NCBI GenBank assembly: GCA_023690525.1
Contig: CM043022.1
Coordinates: 27,719,806-27,783,805 of the forward strand
Direction: 5' to 3'
Source of the DNA: Holotrichia oblita
Taxonomy: Eukaryota; Arthropoda; Insecta; Coleoptera; Scarabaeidae
Length of the DNA: 64,000 nt
A program made the position numbers and the translations under genes. Of this stretch, positions 1-9,734 are shown in pieces; position 1 is the stretch's first letter; every line of letters starts with the position of its first letter. The notes under the pieces are model-generated. The model was not told where the DNA came from and ran no database searches. It worked only from the letters and a program-made list of their open reading frames with translations.

Positions 1-47
1 AAACGTTTTGTAGGAGATGTCAGTAGATACATACTGATTAACGCAAA

Positions 48-2321
48 ATGTTCAAGGTACTCGCTTTATTTTGCCTAGTTGGTGCGTGCATTGCTGCACC
101 CGCAGATGTTGTGCCTATAGTATCGCAATCCAGTGACGTACAACCTGATGGATCTTACAATTACAGGTATAAAAGGATGTTGATGTTAATTAATTGATTT
201 TAATTTATAAATTTGTTGTAAAATGTGTGATTGTTGAAATTACATTTTCAGTTTATAATTTTCCAAATTTAATTTAATTAAAAAATTGTTGTCTTAATTT
301 GTGATCCTATCAACGATTTAATAATAATTATTCCATAAAATTGTATTCGTTTTTAATTATTTTCGTGGACTGTGAGCTTTTCAAGATTGCCAATTGCAAA
401 GTTTGTGATAATTTAAAGTATGAAGCTTGCTAGTGTTATTCTAACTGGGATATGGAATTTTGATCCTAATTAGTTATGTATGCTTTGCACTATAATAATC
501 ATACATTGATATCTTCCAGTTAATGCGTTGGACGTTCCTCTAAATATTGCCCTTCGCTTGGGGCTAACTAAGCTAACTACTAATTATCCCAAATTAACTG
601 TTGTAGATACTATTGATCAAGTAGAGCAACCCAAGGGAATTGTGACGTTAACGCGTACGGATAAAATTAATTGTTTTAAATAACTCATATTATCAGAAAT
701 TTTAGATTTTTTCAGAATTCTTAAGCTACTTCTGTGCTGTTAATTTATATATAACGACAATACCTATTATCATCCGATTTGTTAACGTGTTGTGCTCGTT
801 AGTGACACTTTATTAACTTGATAAATAGAGCTAAAATAGTAATTGAGCTGTGCTTTGAAGTTTCTTGTGTCTTATTATGTTCTGATGAATCATATATAAT
901 TAACTTTAACTTATTAAATCGACATATTACGTCAAGGATTTAATGCGAACCGCCAATTTTGCACCATTCAAGAACTTAAATTCGAAAACTTTCTCATATT
1001 CACCTATTATCGAACGAGTGCAAAGCAAATTTACCGTTAAAGTTTCATCTGCGATTCAATATTATTAATTGCATTAATAGTCACAACTATGATACAAATT
1101 TATCGTGAATTTCGTACTTCATCTTCGTAAATTATAACCTCAAGTTTCTAAACTCTGGAAATTTGCGAACTTTTACAAAGGAAAACATACGTATATCCTC
1201 AAGAATCCCTTCATCGAACTTCTCTGCATACGATTATATCACTATTCAGTTAGGTAAAATTACGTCGTGTGGAAAGTTGAGAAAGAAAAGCATTTATTTC
1301 TAAACTTTTTTGCGAAATTTTAGTTTACAAAACGTAAAATAAACGGGTTTGTCATTTAAACAAGTCATTTAAATATGTTAAGAGTTTGCGGTTAACTAGC
1401 GTAAATATCCACGATTGTTTTTGTCTGATTCCTTGTTGAATTGTTCAATATAAACTGAAGTAGTACAAATATTATTACGTTTCTGTTTATGAGTTCGAAT
1501 TAACTTTGAAGAGTTGTTTGCAGTTCAAACATTAAATGGTTTTTTCCTCGTTTCCGATCAGGTAAATCAATAATACAGCCGCAGTACGAAAAAGTATAGC
1601 TCCGTTTAATCCTTGCTTTTGGCAATGGAACTTAATGTTATCAGGAAAGTCCCTACATTAATAATTAACAACGTAAAATGCAGGTTTAAAAACTTTGTTT
1701 AAACTGGAAATTCTGAAGTGCTGCAAAAATGTTTTTTAGACGGCGAGCGAATTAATTAATGATTCAGGTTTGTCAGAGATATTTCTGCAAACATGTCTTT
1801 AAACATGCTTTCCTTCATGCTTTTGAGTACTTTCAAAATTGTGGAAGCATGTTTAGAATTATCATTATTTTATTAGCTACCTCTGGCGAAAAATTCATGC
1901 CTGTTAAGTATTAAATGTTGTTTCGAAGTTCAGTGATGCCTTGAGTGTATCACAAGCTTGCACGAGACTTAAACACCTATCAAATAAAATTTGAGATATT
2001 AAATATATAGCACGCAGAGGAAAACCATTTGTAATACTCTTTTAATATTTTTTTCTCTCAATTTTGCGCAGCTTTGAAACAGGAGATGGGACAGCCATAG
2101 AACAGCATGGTTCCGTAAAGACTGTTGATAACGAAGCGGCGATCGTAGCAGAAGGCAAGTTCGCCTACAAAGCGCCTGATGGTACCGATTATTCCGTCAC
2201 GTATACCGCCGACGAGAACGGCTATCGTCCAGAAGGTGCCCACATTCCAGCGATACCGGCTGCGATAGCCCGAGCACTCGAATATATAGCTGCACATCCT
2301 GAACAAAACGGTGCCGTTTAA
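48..2321 (+). CDS. RR-1 cuticular protein, gene 1 (two exons: 48-166 and 2072-2321)
   Basis: Encodes a predicted 122-residue secreted cuticle protein that should bind chitin in the extracellular matrix. Exon 1 gives a signal peptide (MFKVLALFCLVGACIAAPA) and the start of the RR domain (DGSYNY). The donor is GT at 167 and the acceptor AG at 2070-2071. Splicing joins the frame as NYSFETGDG, and 119+250 nt is divisible by three. Exon 2 continues the RR-1 consensus: ETGDGT near residue 43, KFAYKAPDG, then the hallmark YTADENGYRPEGAHIP, and ends ALEYIAAHPEQNGAV. RR-1 proteins are typical of flexible cuticle. The ATG at 48 is the first in the transcript-like sequence, but the window starts just upstream, so the promoter is not visible. 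The length is normal for a small RR-1 protein. I see no breaks. Confidence 0.93.
167..2071 (+). other. Intron of cuticle gene 1
   Basis: A 1.9 kb GT-AG intron splits the RR domain after the second base of a Ser codon. It is AT-rich and holds no recognisable transposon or exon. A 3' pyrimidine tract (TTTTTTTCTCTC) precedes GCAG. The same intron position and phase occur in the two paralogues at 6104-8331 and 13764-14326. Confidence 0.85.
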
Positions 2322-2579
2322 ACTAGAAACCACGACAACCGACGTCATCTATCGATACGGATGCTCAATTACCAGATAACGGATGTACGACTTTAAAAGG
2401 GTCATGCTCTCCAACGGACACTGCGATTTGATACATTGATAATTGTTTTTATGTTTTTTAAGTTATATAAAAGGCGTTTTTTATTAACATTAATATTTAA
2501 TGTTTGTGTATATAAATGTTATTTCCTTTTTGCTTTTCAGTCATTATTTTTCAAAACTTTAATGTACATTTTTTTTATA

Positions 2580-2585
2580 AATAAA
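2580..2585 (+). terminator. Polyadenylation signal of cuticle gene 1
   Basis: An AATAAA lies 259 bp after the stop codon and is followed by GTGTG, a GT-rich stretch as expected downstream of a cleavage site. Assignment is by position only. Confidence 0.5.
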
Positions 2586-2945
2586 GTGTGCAAACAACAG
2601 AAAAAGTTTATTTGCATCAATAATTCCGTAGACATCCGTAAATATCCAAGCCCATCATATGGGAGCAAAGCAAATGTTATTTGGGAAAACTCTATTAAGA
2701 AACTGTCCAACCCTTTGCACTTTATTAGATGACGCACAGTTATAATAACATGGAGTACTGTTACTCTTGTATGTAAGGTTTATAGCATTCTAGCTATATT
2801 TTCCCGTTTCTTCCTTTCTTTCTAGTATCATCTTAGTCAGATTTTTGGGCACTAGGTTCTTCGCAGAAAGGGGCATAAAACACTAGCAGTCTTTTCGATT
2901 TTGTTCAAATAATCTTTGAATATTCCTTCCAAGTTTGCAAGTACT
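2586..2945. other. Intergenic, nothing recognised
   Basis: AT-rich sequence. The short open frames on both strands here overlap each other and show no family resemblance. Confidence 0.5.
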
Positions 2946-2949
2946 TGAC

Positions 2950-3345
2950 GTCTCTATGCGTCTTTGTGATACACTTCGTCACGATAGGCATTCTTCTTCT
3001 TCTGGTCTTCTAGTCCACGAGTTCTGGCCCTCTCCTGTGCTTCATCTCTAATTACTGTCTATAGCTTCTAGCTTCTCTATAGGCATTAGTCCTGCTATTA
3101 CCAGCATTGCTTTCAAAGATACAGCCCAGTGGGCTCCACATATCCCTATTTCCATTTTGTCATTCTAGGAGTCCAAGTTGATTCTTGATTTGTCCTTTTT
3201 AATCCTTCTCCCCATATGAATGCTCGCTACAAGAGTATAGTTCCATTAGTCAAGCATCTGCCCAACGTGGGTCCTTCGTAGTTTTGTAGTAATGTAGCTA
3301 TTAGCATTGTGGTGACTCGTTCAACCCACCGATATATCCACTGAT
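2950..3345 (-). mobile_element. R1-like LINE fragment (3' part of the ORF)
   Basis: Reading the minus strand from about 3340 downward gives, in shifting frames, pieces typical of the region after the reverse transcriptase in R1-clade elements. These are a GPTLGRC stretch followed by TILL-RAFIWGEGLK (family: GGPs..R..L......SILLYGApiW), then AHWAVSLKAMLVIAGLMPIE (family: AYRTVS..A..VLAG..P). Stops and frameshifts are frequent, so the copy is long dead. The 5' and 3' ends were not located. The better-preserved R1-like copy at 51780-53155 carries the same motifs. Alternative: another non-LTR clade with a similar region. Confidence 0.5.
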
Positions 3346-3456
3346 CTAATTTCTACATTTCCTAAAGTAACCTATACCGAATTGCATTATTTTTTAACCC
3401 AATAAGTGGTATTTCCTCAGTTTTTCTTTCAGATACTAGCAGCATTAGCAAACATC

Positions 3457-3575
3457 GTTAGTCTGACATTTTACCAAAGGTTCGATACGGAGTTGGACTT
3501 ACTTGTTAATATACGATACATACTAACAAGCAAGTCCAACTCCGTACCTAATCTAGGGTAAAATGTCAGACTAAC
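3457..3575. repeat. Foldback repeat, about 119 bp
   Basis: A near-palindromic unit. The outer arms 3457-3475 and 3557-3575 are perfectly complementary over 19 bp (GTTAGTCTGACATTTTACC). The inner arms 3486-3500 and 3532-3546 match over 15 bp, and 3502-3508 pairs with 3524-3530. About 15 bases remain as loop. It could be a small non-autonomous foldback element or an inverted duplication. I see no target duplication that settles it. Confidence 0.7.
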
Positions 3576-3824
3576 AAGTACTAATGTGAAACTCCACATG
3601 CCAAACTTGTATGTTTCATTTTCACTGTTCTTGAGTAGTACATATCCTGCAGAGAGCTATTTGTAATGTTGATCATATACCTTTAATAGGTTTTAGTACT
3701 AGTTATCAAGAGGTAAGATTAAGGATATTTCTTACATTTGTAATAACAAGAGTGCACAAAGATGTCTTTTTTGTTGTCATATGTTGTATTTTATACAAAG
3801 CATCGTAGTTGCACGTACGTTTTA

Positions 3825-4713
3825 CGAGGGCTACAAGAAAAAAGATCTAGCTAACCATGAAAAAAAAAATTGATAGACTCGACCGTAAGTTGTCAATTAG
3901 TGACAAGTGGTCAAAACAGTTTTAAAAGGGGTGTGGACCCATCGGGGATGATTCAAGGCAAGCTCGAAACGGCAATAAATAAGGAAATGATTCAAATAGT
4001 TGAAGCCGTAGTTGTCAGGGATCTTCGTATGAAAGTGTCGACCATTACCGTAACATTAGGAATATATAAACCTAGTATACTAAACATCTTACATTACAAT
4101 TTAGACGTGAGTAAGATAGTCAAGTGGGTTACAGGGTTGTTGACACCCGAGCTAAGATTGCACAGGTTGGAAATTCCCAAAGCCACTTGACAACTTCAGA
4201 GAAGAATTCTGACTTTTTGGCAAAAATAGTAATAGGACACGAGATTTGCAGAAACAGTGCAATGGTGGCATAAGGGTCTTCATTGAGAAAAAAAGGAAGG
4301 ATTCAACCATCTGCTGGAAAATTGATGGCAAAAGTTTTCTTCTCATTGAATATATGCCAAACGGATCCATATAAGGCTGCGAAAATCAGACTAATTATCC
4401 AGGAATACATCTTCGTAGAGATAAACCACTCCCCTTATAATCCTAACCTGGTTCCATCTAATTTTTACCATTTGAAATTATTAAAAAATCATCTTGAAGG
4501 ACGCCGTGTTAACACTGATGAATGTCTTAAAGAGGCAGTCGACAACCTTTAACGATCTAGAAGAACGATTTTTTTGACAAAGGCCTGAACTCACTAGAGG
4601 AGAAATTGCGGAAGAGTATTGGTGCAAGTGGAGAATATATTGAAAAATAAAATTATTTAAAAAATCATGTCTTTTCTTTCATAGCTAGGAGATTTCCTTT
4701 TTAGTAGCCCTCG
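3825..4713 (+). mobile_element. Mariner relic, 889 bp, TA target duplication
   Basis: Terminal inverted repeats start CGAGGGCTAC and end GTAGCCCTCG, flanked by TA on both sides (3823-3824 and 4714-4715). Inside, on +, are broken mariner transposase pieces. 3870-4190 holds the helix-turn-helix region (VRDLRMKVSTITVTLGIYKP, then VKWVTGLLTPE for the family WVPRLLTP). 4283-4552 holds SAGKLMAKVFF, then HSPYNPNLVPSN for the family PPYSPDLAPSD. The segment with the first catalytic Asp is deleted, the second Asp region is cut, and the third Asp is Asn. The element is about 400 bp shorter than a full mariner and certainly inactive. Confidence 0.85.
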
Positions 4714-4933
4714 TATCAATGTGTTCTTTAAATTATTAGTTGCTTGCTAAGTTATGTGTAGATTCATGGTCGATTCTAATCATAGCATTTGATCGCACCA
4801 TCTATTTACAATCAGGGTTTATAGATTTCTGTGTTATATTACAGTATTATTTATAGCATTTGTTCTGTAATATTTGGTTTTTTATATTTTCCTTACGACA
4901 ATTATAGTTAACTGTATATATTCTCTAAATCAG

Positions 4934-5190
4934 AGGCAGGATCTCTTGAGCATCGTTATCATATGAAAGTTTCACTCAAATTATTACAGATGGGTAGTAA
5001 GATGAGTAGCCTACAGGAGTGTTTAGAAAATGAATACAGGGTAGCTGTAGGTTGTTTAGCTAATCATGATTTTACGGAAGGTGTGCAAGTTTTACTCATC
5101 CGTAAAGATAAGAATCCAAAATGGAAGCCGCCAACTTTGAAGGAAGTATCACAGGATCTTGTAGATAGCTTTTTAACCAACTTGCCATAA
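4934..5190 (+). pseudogene. Orphan terminal exon resembling 3-hydroxyisobutyryl-CoA hydrolase
   Basis: An open frame following a possible splice acceptor (TCTCTAAATCAG, ending at 4933) encodes about 85 residues. They resemble the C-terminus of HIBCH, the mitochondrial crotonase-family hydrolase of valine catabolism. The matches are SLK near the start, LQECLENEYR, NHDFTEGVQVLLIRKD, PKWKPPTLKEVS and a closing DSFLTNLP before TAA. The corresponding family pattern is SLK..., EYRL, DF.EGVRA.LIDKD, PKWKPA.L.EV. No other HIBCH exon was found upstream, where a mariner relic and a LINE fragment lie. It is either a duplicated gene end (pseudogene) or the last exon of a gene with a very long intron. The open frame and AATAAA at 5252-5257 leave the second option open. 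Confidence 0.55.
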
Positions 5191-5259
5191 AACGAGGAAC
5201 TCTGCCATAAATTGTGATAAAATTAATTAATATTTTATAAAAAAAAAATAGAATAAATA

Positions 5260-5680
5260 AATGCAACTGTATCTTAACCTCTCTTCACTCTGCAGTATAA
5301 TCGACAAAATAATGATTAATTAAGTTTTGCTTTATTTTTAGAGATCTTAATTCATTATTCTTTAATAAGAATGGAGTTATAATTTTGCATAATTAATATC
5401 CTCTGTACATTCTTTGGACAAGATTCAATTAAATCATGATTAGGGACACTCACAGTCAATGACATATATTATGTAGGTTTAATAGTTTTTTTAAGTCACA
5501 AGTTGTATATAAGGACACGAAATCTTGCAGCTAACAAACATTAACCGAAAAAATACATATGTCTCATTGCATAATTAACAGCCACTTAAAATACGAAATT
5601 TATCCAAAGCTGTACACAATATTCAATTTCCTCAACTAAAAAGTACGTATGTGTTTTAAATGCAGTCGCAACTATTTATT
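5260..5680. other. Intergenic, nothing recognised
   Basis: AT-rich spacer between the HIBCH-like exon and the start of the cuticle-gene duplication unit. No open frame with family resemblance. Confidence 0.5.
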
Positions 5681-6103
5681 CTTAATAATGTTGAGTTTGT
5701 TACTACTATATTTCAAGGTCCCAATTTCTCTTAAATAAATTAACTATATATTGAATAATTACCGAAACTAGTACATAAACACCTACTTCATTAGGTAGTA
5801 ACTAGGATAGGTACACAATTGCGTCACACCAGATAGGATATAAATGGATGCTTTCTATTTGCACAGTTGGAATGCACAATCAATAAATATTACACATAAC
5901 AACCAGATGTTTATGTAATATTATATAGGTCCACAACCTACATAATGACACGCATATTTAGCATTCCAAATTTAATATTACCTATTAATAAAAACACAGT
6001 TAATTGTGGTTTTTGCAACTATATATTATATATTTATCTTGTACAAAATATATGGCAGGGTTTGTCTTTTTGTGATCCATCAGTACCATCCGGTTAGAGC
6101 AAA

Positions 6104-8331
6104 TCAGGCGGTGTTTTCTTCAACGTATGGATGCTCTTGGATATACTGCAGTGATCTCGCGATGGCTTCTGGTATCGGTGGACCAACAGGAAGGATATCC
6201 CCTTCTGGATGATATCCGGTTTCATCAGCAGTATAACTAACTGAATGTGTAGCTCCTTCTGCGTCTACGTAAGAATATTTTCCTGATACACTAATTACTG
6301 GTTTATCTTCGACTACTTTAACTTCTCCTGTCTGTTGTTGTTGAGTACCATCTCCACCTTCAAATCTAGAAATTATAATTCAATACAGGAATATGTATTA
6401 TTTCTATACTATATTTATTTATTGCATTGGAGAACAATGTATAATTTTAAAATTTAGGAAAGCATAGATGTTGCTAAACGACTAAGTTTCTAATTAACAA
6501 TGATCTTTTGAACTGCGTCAATATTTCTCTGGTTTTAACAAAAAAAACTTGTATCAGGTTGTTCGTAAGAAAAGAATTCATTCATGTTGCATATTTGAAT
6601 CTTCGGGTGTAGAAGTTAAACACTCAACACAAAGCAGAAACATTCTAGTTAAATTTAGAAGTAATGGATGATATGAACAACTAAATAAGACGCAACAGAG
6701 AATCTATTTACTTAGTAATTAATCTGAAGGTTTCCCTGCAGATTCCTACCACTACGTCCAGCACAAGATAACAATTTCTACTATTTGGTTCACAATATTT
6801 TGGCCAAGTATAATGGTTTTCGCTTGAACTGTATCAGTAAACTAGTTATGTAAAATAAATTTAGAAAAATTTAGGGTGGACATTTGAAGATGATGTTGAC
6901 TTTAGACCATAGACGTAATTTTCCAAATTCCACCATTTACTTGAAACTTGATATTCATGTTCTTTAGCGCAATTCAATTCAACACGTTTTTCGACAGTTT
7001 TTGAAATGCTATAACTAAAGGGGGTAAAATCGAGTGGTAAAATTTGCAGTTTATACAATAATTGATTTCAATAAAATTTTACTGCCTCTACCTCTCCCTA
7101 CATTTCATCAAAATTGTATTTTTAAGAGGTGTTCAACATTGTTTTAGGTTTGTTCTATATTGTTTCACTTTTAAACCAAATAATATAAAAAAAATGTTTT
7201 AACTTGAAGATCCTTCCTCTATAAAAATTAAAAATTTTTAAAGTAGATTGTTGAAGATGACAAAATATTCACTTTGCTAGTTTGAAATTTTAAATATTAT
7301 TCGAAATGTTTCTAAGCATTATTCCAACATTTTAACCTTTTACTTTGTAAAGTGTATGATTGGGGAAGATTACGGATTATTTTAGATTTTTCTGGATTTA
7401 TGAGTAATAATCCTTTTTATTTTTTTTCTTCCAAAGTTTGGTTTTTAAGATTTTTGAATTCAGAATTTAGATAGTTTAAACGATCTAGTGAAAAAGTAGA
7501 ATTATGCCATCTTAAGTATAAATTTCATGTTGTTGATGTTTCAAGATTTCAAAATCAGTATATTGATAGGGCAGTAGTAAAAACATATTTTTTCTGTGGA
7601 AAATAAGAAGAGTTTATCCTGCAACAATCCGCATTGCTTTCCAGCTGAAATGGTTATTAAAGCTGAGATTTTTGTCTACGTATCGCGAAACTTGTTTCAA
7701 GAAGTAGGGCTCCCCCTTTCATTATCGTGCAACCAGACCGGAAGTTACATGATATGTAACACAAGTAACTTTAATGGACATATGTAGGTAAATATTAAAT
7801 GTAAAGTTCAAAAATATTACACATAAAAATGATAAAAGTTGGATACCATAGATATCATGTAAGTACTCTATTTCGAAGGAGCGGACTCAATAAAAGCAAG
7901 TGACTGTTATGTTTTCTATAAATTATACAGTGTGGATAATATTATTATTATTGAAAATTCTTAAGAATAACTATTAAAGCTACCACAAGCTTGCTTTTTC
8001 TCATGAAAATTTAGGGAATTATTACGAAACATTTTATACCACAACACAATATTACCCGAGTTTAATTACAGAGCACCAACAATATGTCATCCAAATAATA
8101 AAAAACTAAAGAGTACAAGTTTAACCAGATCAATTATAAATTTTTAATACGAAAAAACTAATTTCAAAAGATATGTAACGCTTACGCAAAATTATACTGT
8201 CCATCAGGTTGTGCATCGCTTTGTTGCGATACGATTGGTACCACTTCCTTCGGAGGTGGTGGACGTTCTGCAGGAGGCGGCGCAGCAAAGCACACTCCAA
8301 CAACTAATAGAGCTACTGTTAATTTAATCAT
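6104..8331 (-). CDS. RR-1 cuticular protein, gene 2 (exons 8331-8186 and 6365-6104)
   Basis: Predicted 135-residue secreted cuticle protein. Exon 1 (ATG at 8331) encodes a signal peptide (MIKLTVALLVVGVCFAAPP), a Pro-rich stretch (PPPAERPPPPKEVVP), then VSQQSDAQPDGQYNFA. Exon 2 begins FEGGDGT and carries KYSYVDAEG and the RR-1 signature SYTADETGYHPEGDILP, ending YIQEHPYVEENTA. Splice sites are GC|GTAAG and CTAG|ATT; 146+262 nt is a multiple of three. Gene 3 is its nearest relative: exon 2 has the same length and most residues are identical. In gene 3 the signature reads TYTADETGYHPEGDTLP. Role: chitin-binding structural protein of the cuticle. Confidence 0.93.
6366..8185 (-). other. Intron of cuticle gene 2
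   Basis: A 1,820 bp intron, against 170 bp in the paralogue at 13764-14326. The first and last 80-100 bases resemble the short intron, so the difference is an internal gain or loss. I recognise no transposon in the extra sequence. Confidence 0.8.
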
Positions 8332-8398
8332 CTTTCTTGTGTAGTTCCTGTCTGCTGTTGTTCTAGTCTACTAAGTTTTGAGATATATTTTCTGCGAA

Positions 8399-8404
8399 TT
8401 TATA
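8399..8404 (-). promoter_or_regulatory. TATA box of cuticle gene 2
   Basis: TATAAA on the minus strand, 68 bp upstream of the ATG. The 100+ bp around it are conserved in the paralogue's promoter, including CTCGACGAAACAATAACTTG and ACTAATGTCAAAGGGTAATC further upstream. These are likely shared regulatory sequence. Confidence 0.65.
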
Positions 8405-9734
8405 CCATCGATTTATGAGATCCTTTCAATAAGAACTAACATACAAAAAAGTAAACCTCGACGAAACAATAACTTGTTTGGTATTAGGAATGTACAAAAC
8501 TAATGTCAAAGGGTAATCATTGGCAAGTATTTAAAGATATTACCCATAAATATTGGAAGAAGTTACACTAAATTGTTACACAATAATTTAAAGTATACAT
8601 GTACATACATATATATTAGAGTATCCGTGACCTTCGATCTACAATTTATTGTGTACTTGCATATTCATTGATATTAACTAATTTTTTCTTGCCATCACTA
8701 ATAATATAATTCGTCACATTATATAAACTCTTCGCATAAATTAAACCTGAAATTAATTAAAGAATTCTGTTCACATGTAAATTAGGATTTAATATAGATT
8801 TGTACGTGATGATATAACGACATCCTTCACCTTGAACGTTTCATTGTACTCAAAAATAAATTTACACAAACTTTTTAGAAACCACGGTAATTCTTTCGTA
8901 TCTTCAAATTTGCGAAAGCAAATATACGTAATTTCAATTGCTATTGTAAACTCCAAACCATTATCAGCTATAGAAATATTTAAAATAATTATATTTGGTT
9001 CAGATCTGGAGATTTAGACAGTGCAGTTCAGATATTATTGTCCCTGATATACCATGAAACGATTTGGAAAGATGGAATTTTTTATTTTTCAACACAGTTC
9101 CTTGAGACATTGATACACTTGGTATAACGATGGTAGAGAGCTTTAACGTCATCCATCATCAGTGTCTCATCATCCCGAAAAGAAATCCCAGCAAGATGTT
9201 CTTCGAGTTTGCGAAATACATAGAAGCAACTAGCGCCCAAATCTGGAAAATATTAGGTCTTTTAGAAAATTTCAAAGCCTGCATTATGAATTAAAACAGC
9301 TCCTGTGGGCAGGAGCGTGTTCCTGATTAATAAATACACTACGTCTTTTAATGGGATCTTTAAAGATAATTTCTTCGGCATTCCCAGAAACTGTGGCCAT
9401 TATCTTCCCCGCAAATGCTGTTGCACAAAACTTTCAAGGGGGTTGTGAACCGTTGTGCTTCCATTGCATGCTCTGCTGTTTTGAATCTCGATCATAATGG
9501 TGAACCGAGTGGTGGAAAATTCATAGTAACGATTCTTGCTAGGAAGTGTTCAGAATCTCGCTTAATGATGGCCAAATTTGTTTCTGAAATTACCTATCGA
9601 ATGCGCTATTGCTCTGGCGTCAACAATTTTCGGCCGTCCAACACCAACACCTTGTTAACTGGTATCCCTGATTAATTTAAAATTCCTTGCCAAATTGTCT
9701 ACCACCTCATATGAAGGTGCAGATTTGTACAGTA

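Larger units (their letters stand above)
5680..9018 (-). repeat. Segmental duplication unit A (around cuticle gene 2)
   Basis: This segment matches unit B (about 13530-14790). Homology begins in the shared GTTGAGTTTGTTACTA near 5690 and 13540. It runs through the 3' flank, both exons and the promoter, and resumes beyond the promoter in the shared CTTTTTAGAAACCAC (near 8870 and 14600). The large size difference is mostly in the intron and in the far upstream flank. Ends are approximate because similarity fades gradually. Confidence 0.75.

Noticed and set aside
48..59. Short first exon ending after the third or fourth codon of cuticle gene 1 (AAG|GTACTC)
   Set aside because: Many cuticle genes have such an exon, but here the frame continues uninterrupted through a full signal peptide, so no splice is needed.
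2058..2348. 96-codon minus-strand open frame opposite cuticle gene 1 exon 2
   Set aside because: Shadow of the RR-1 coding exon on the other strand; no family resemblance of its own.
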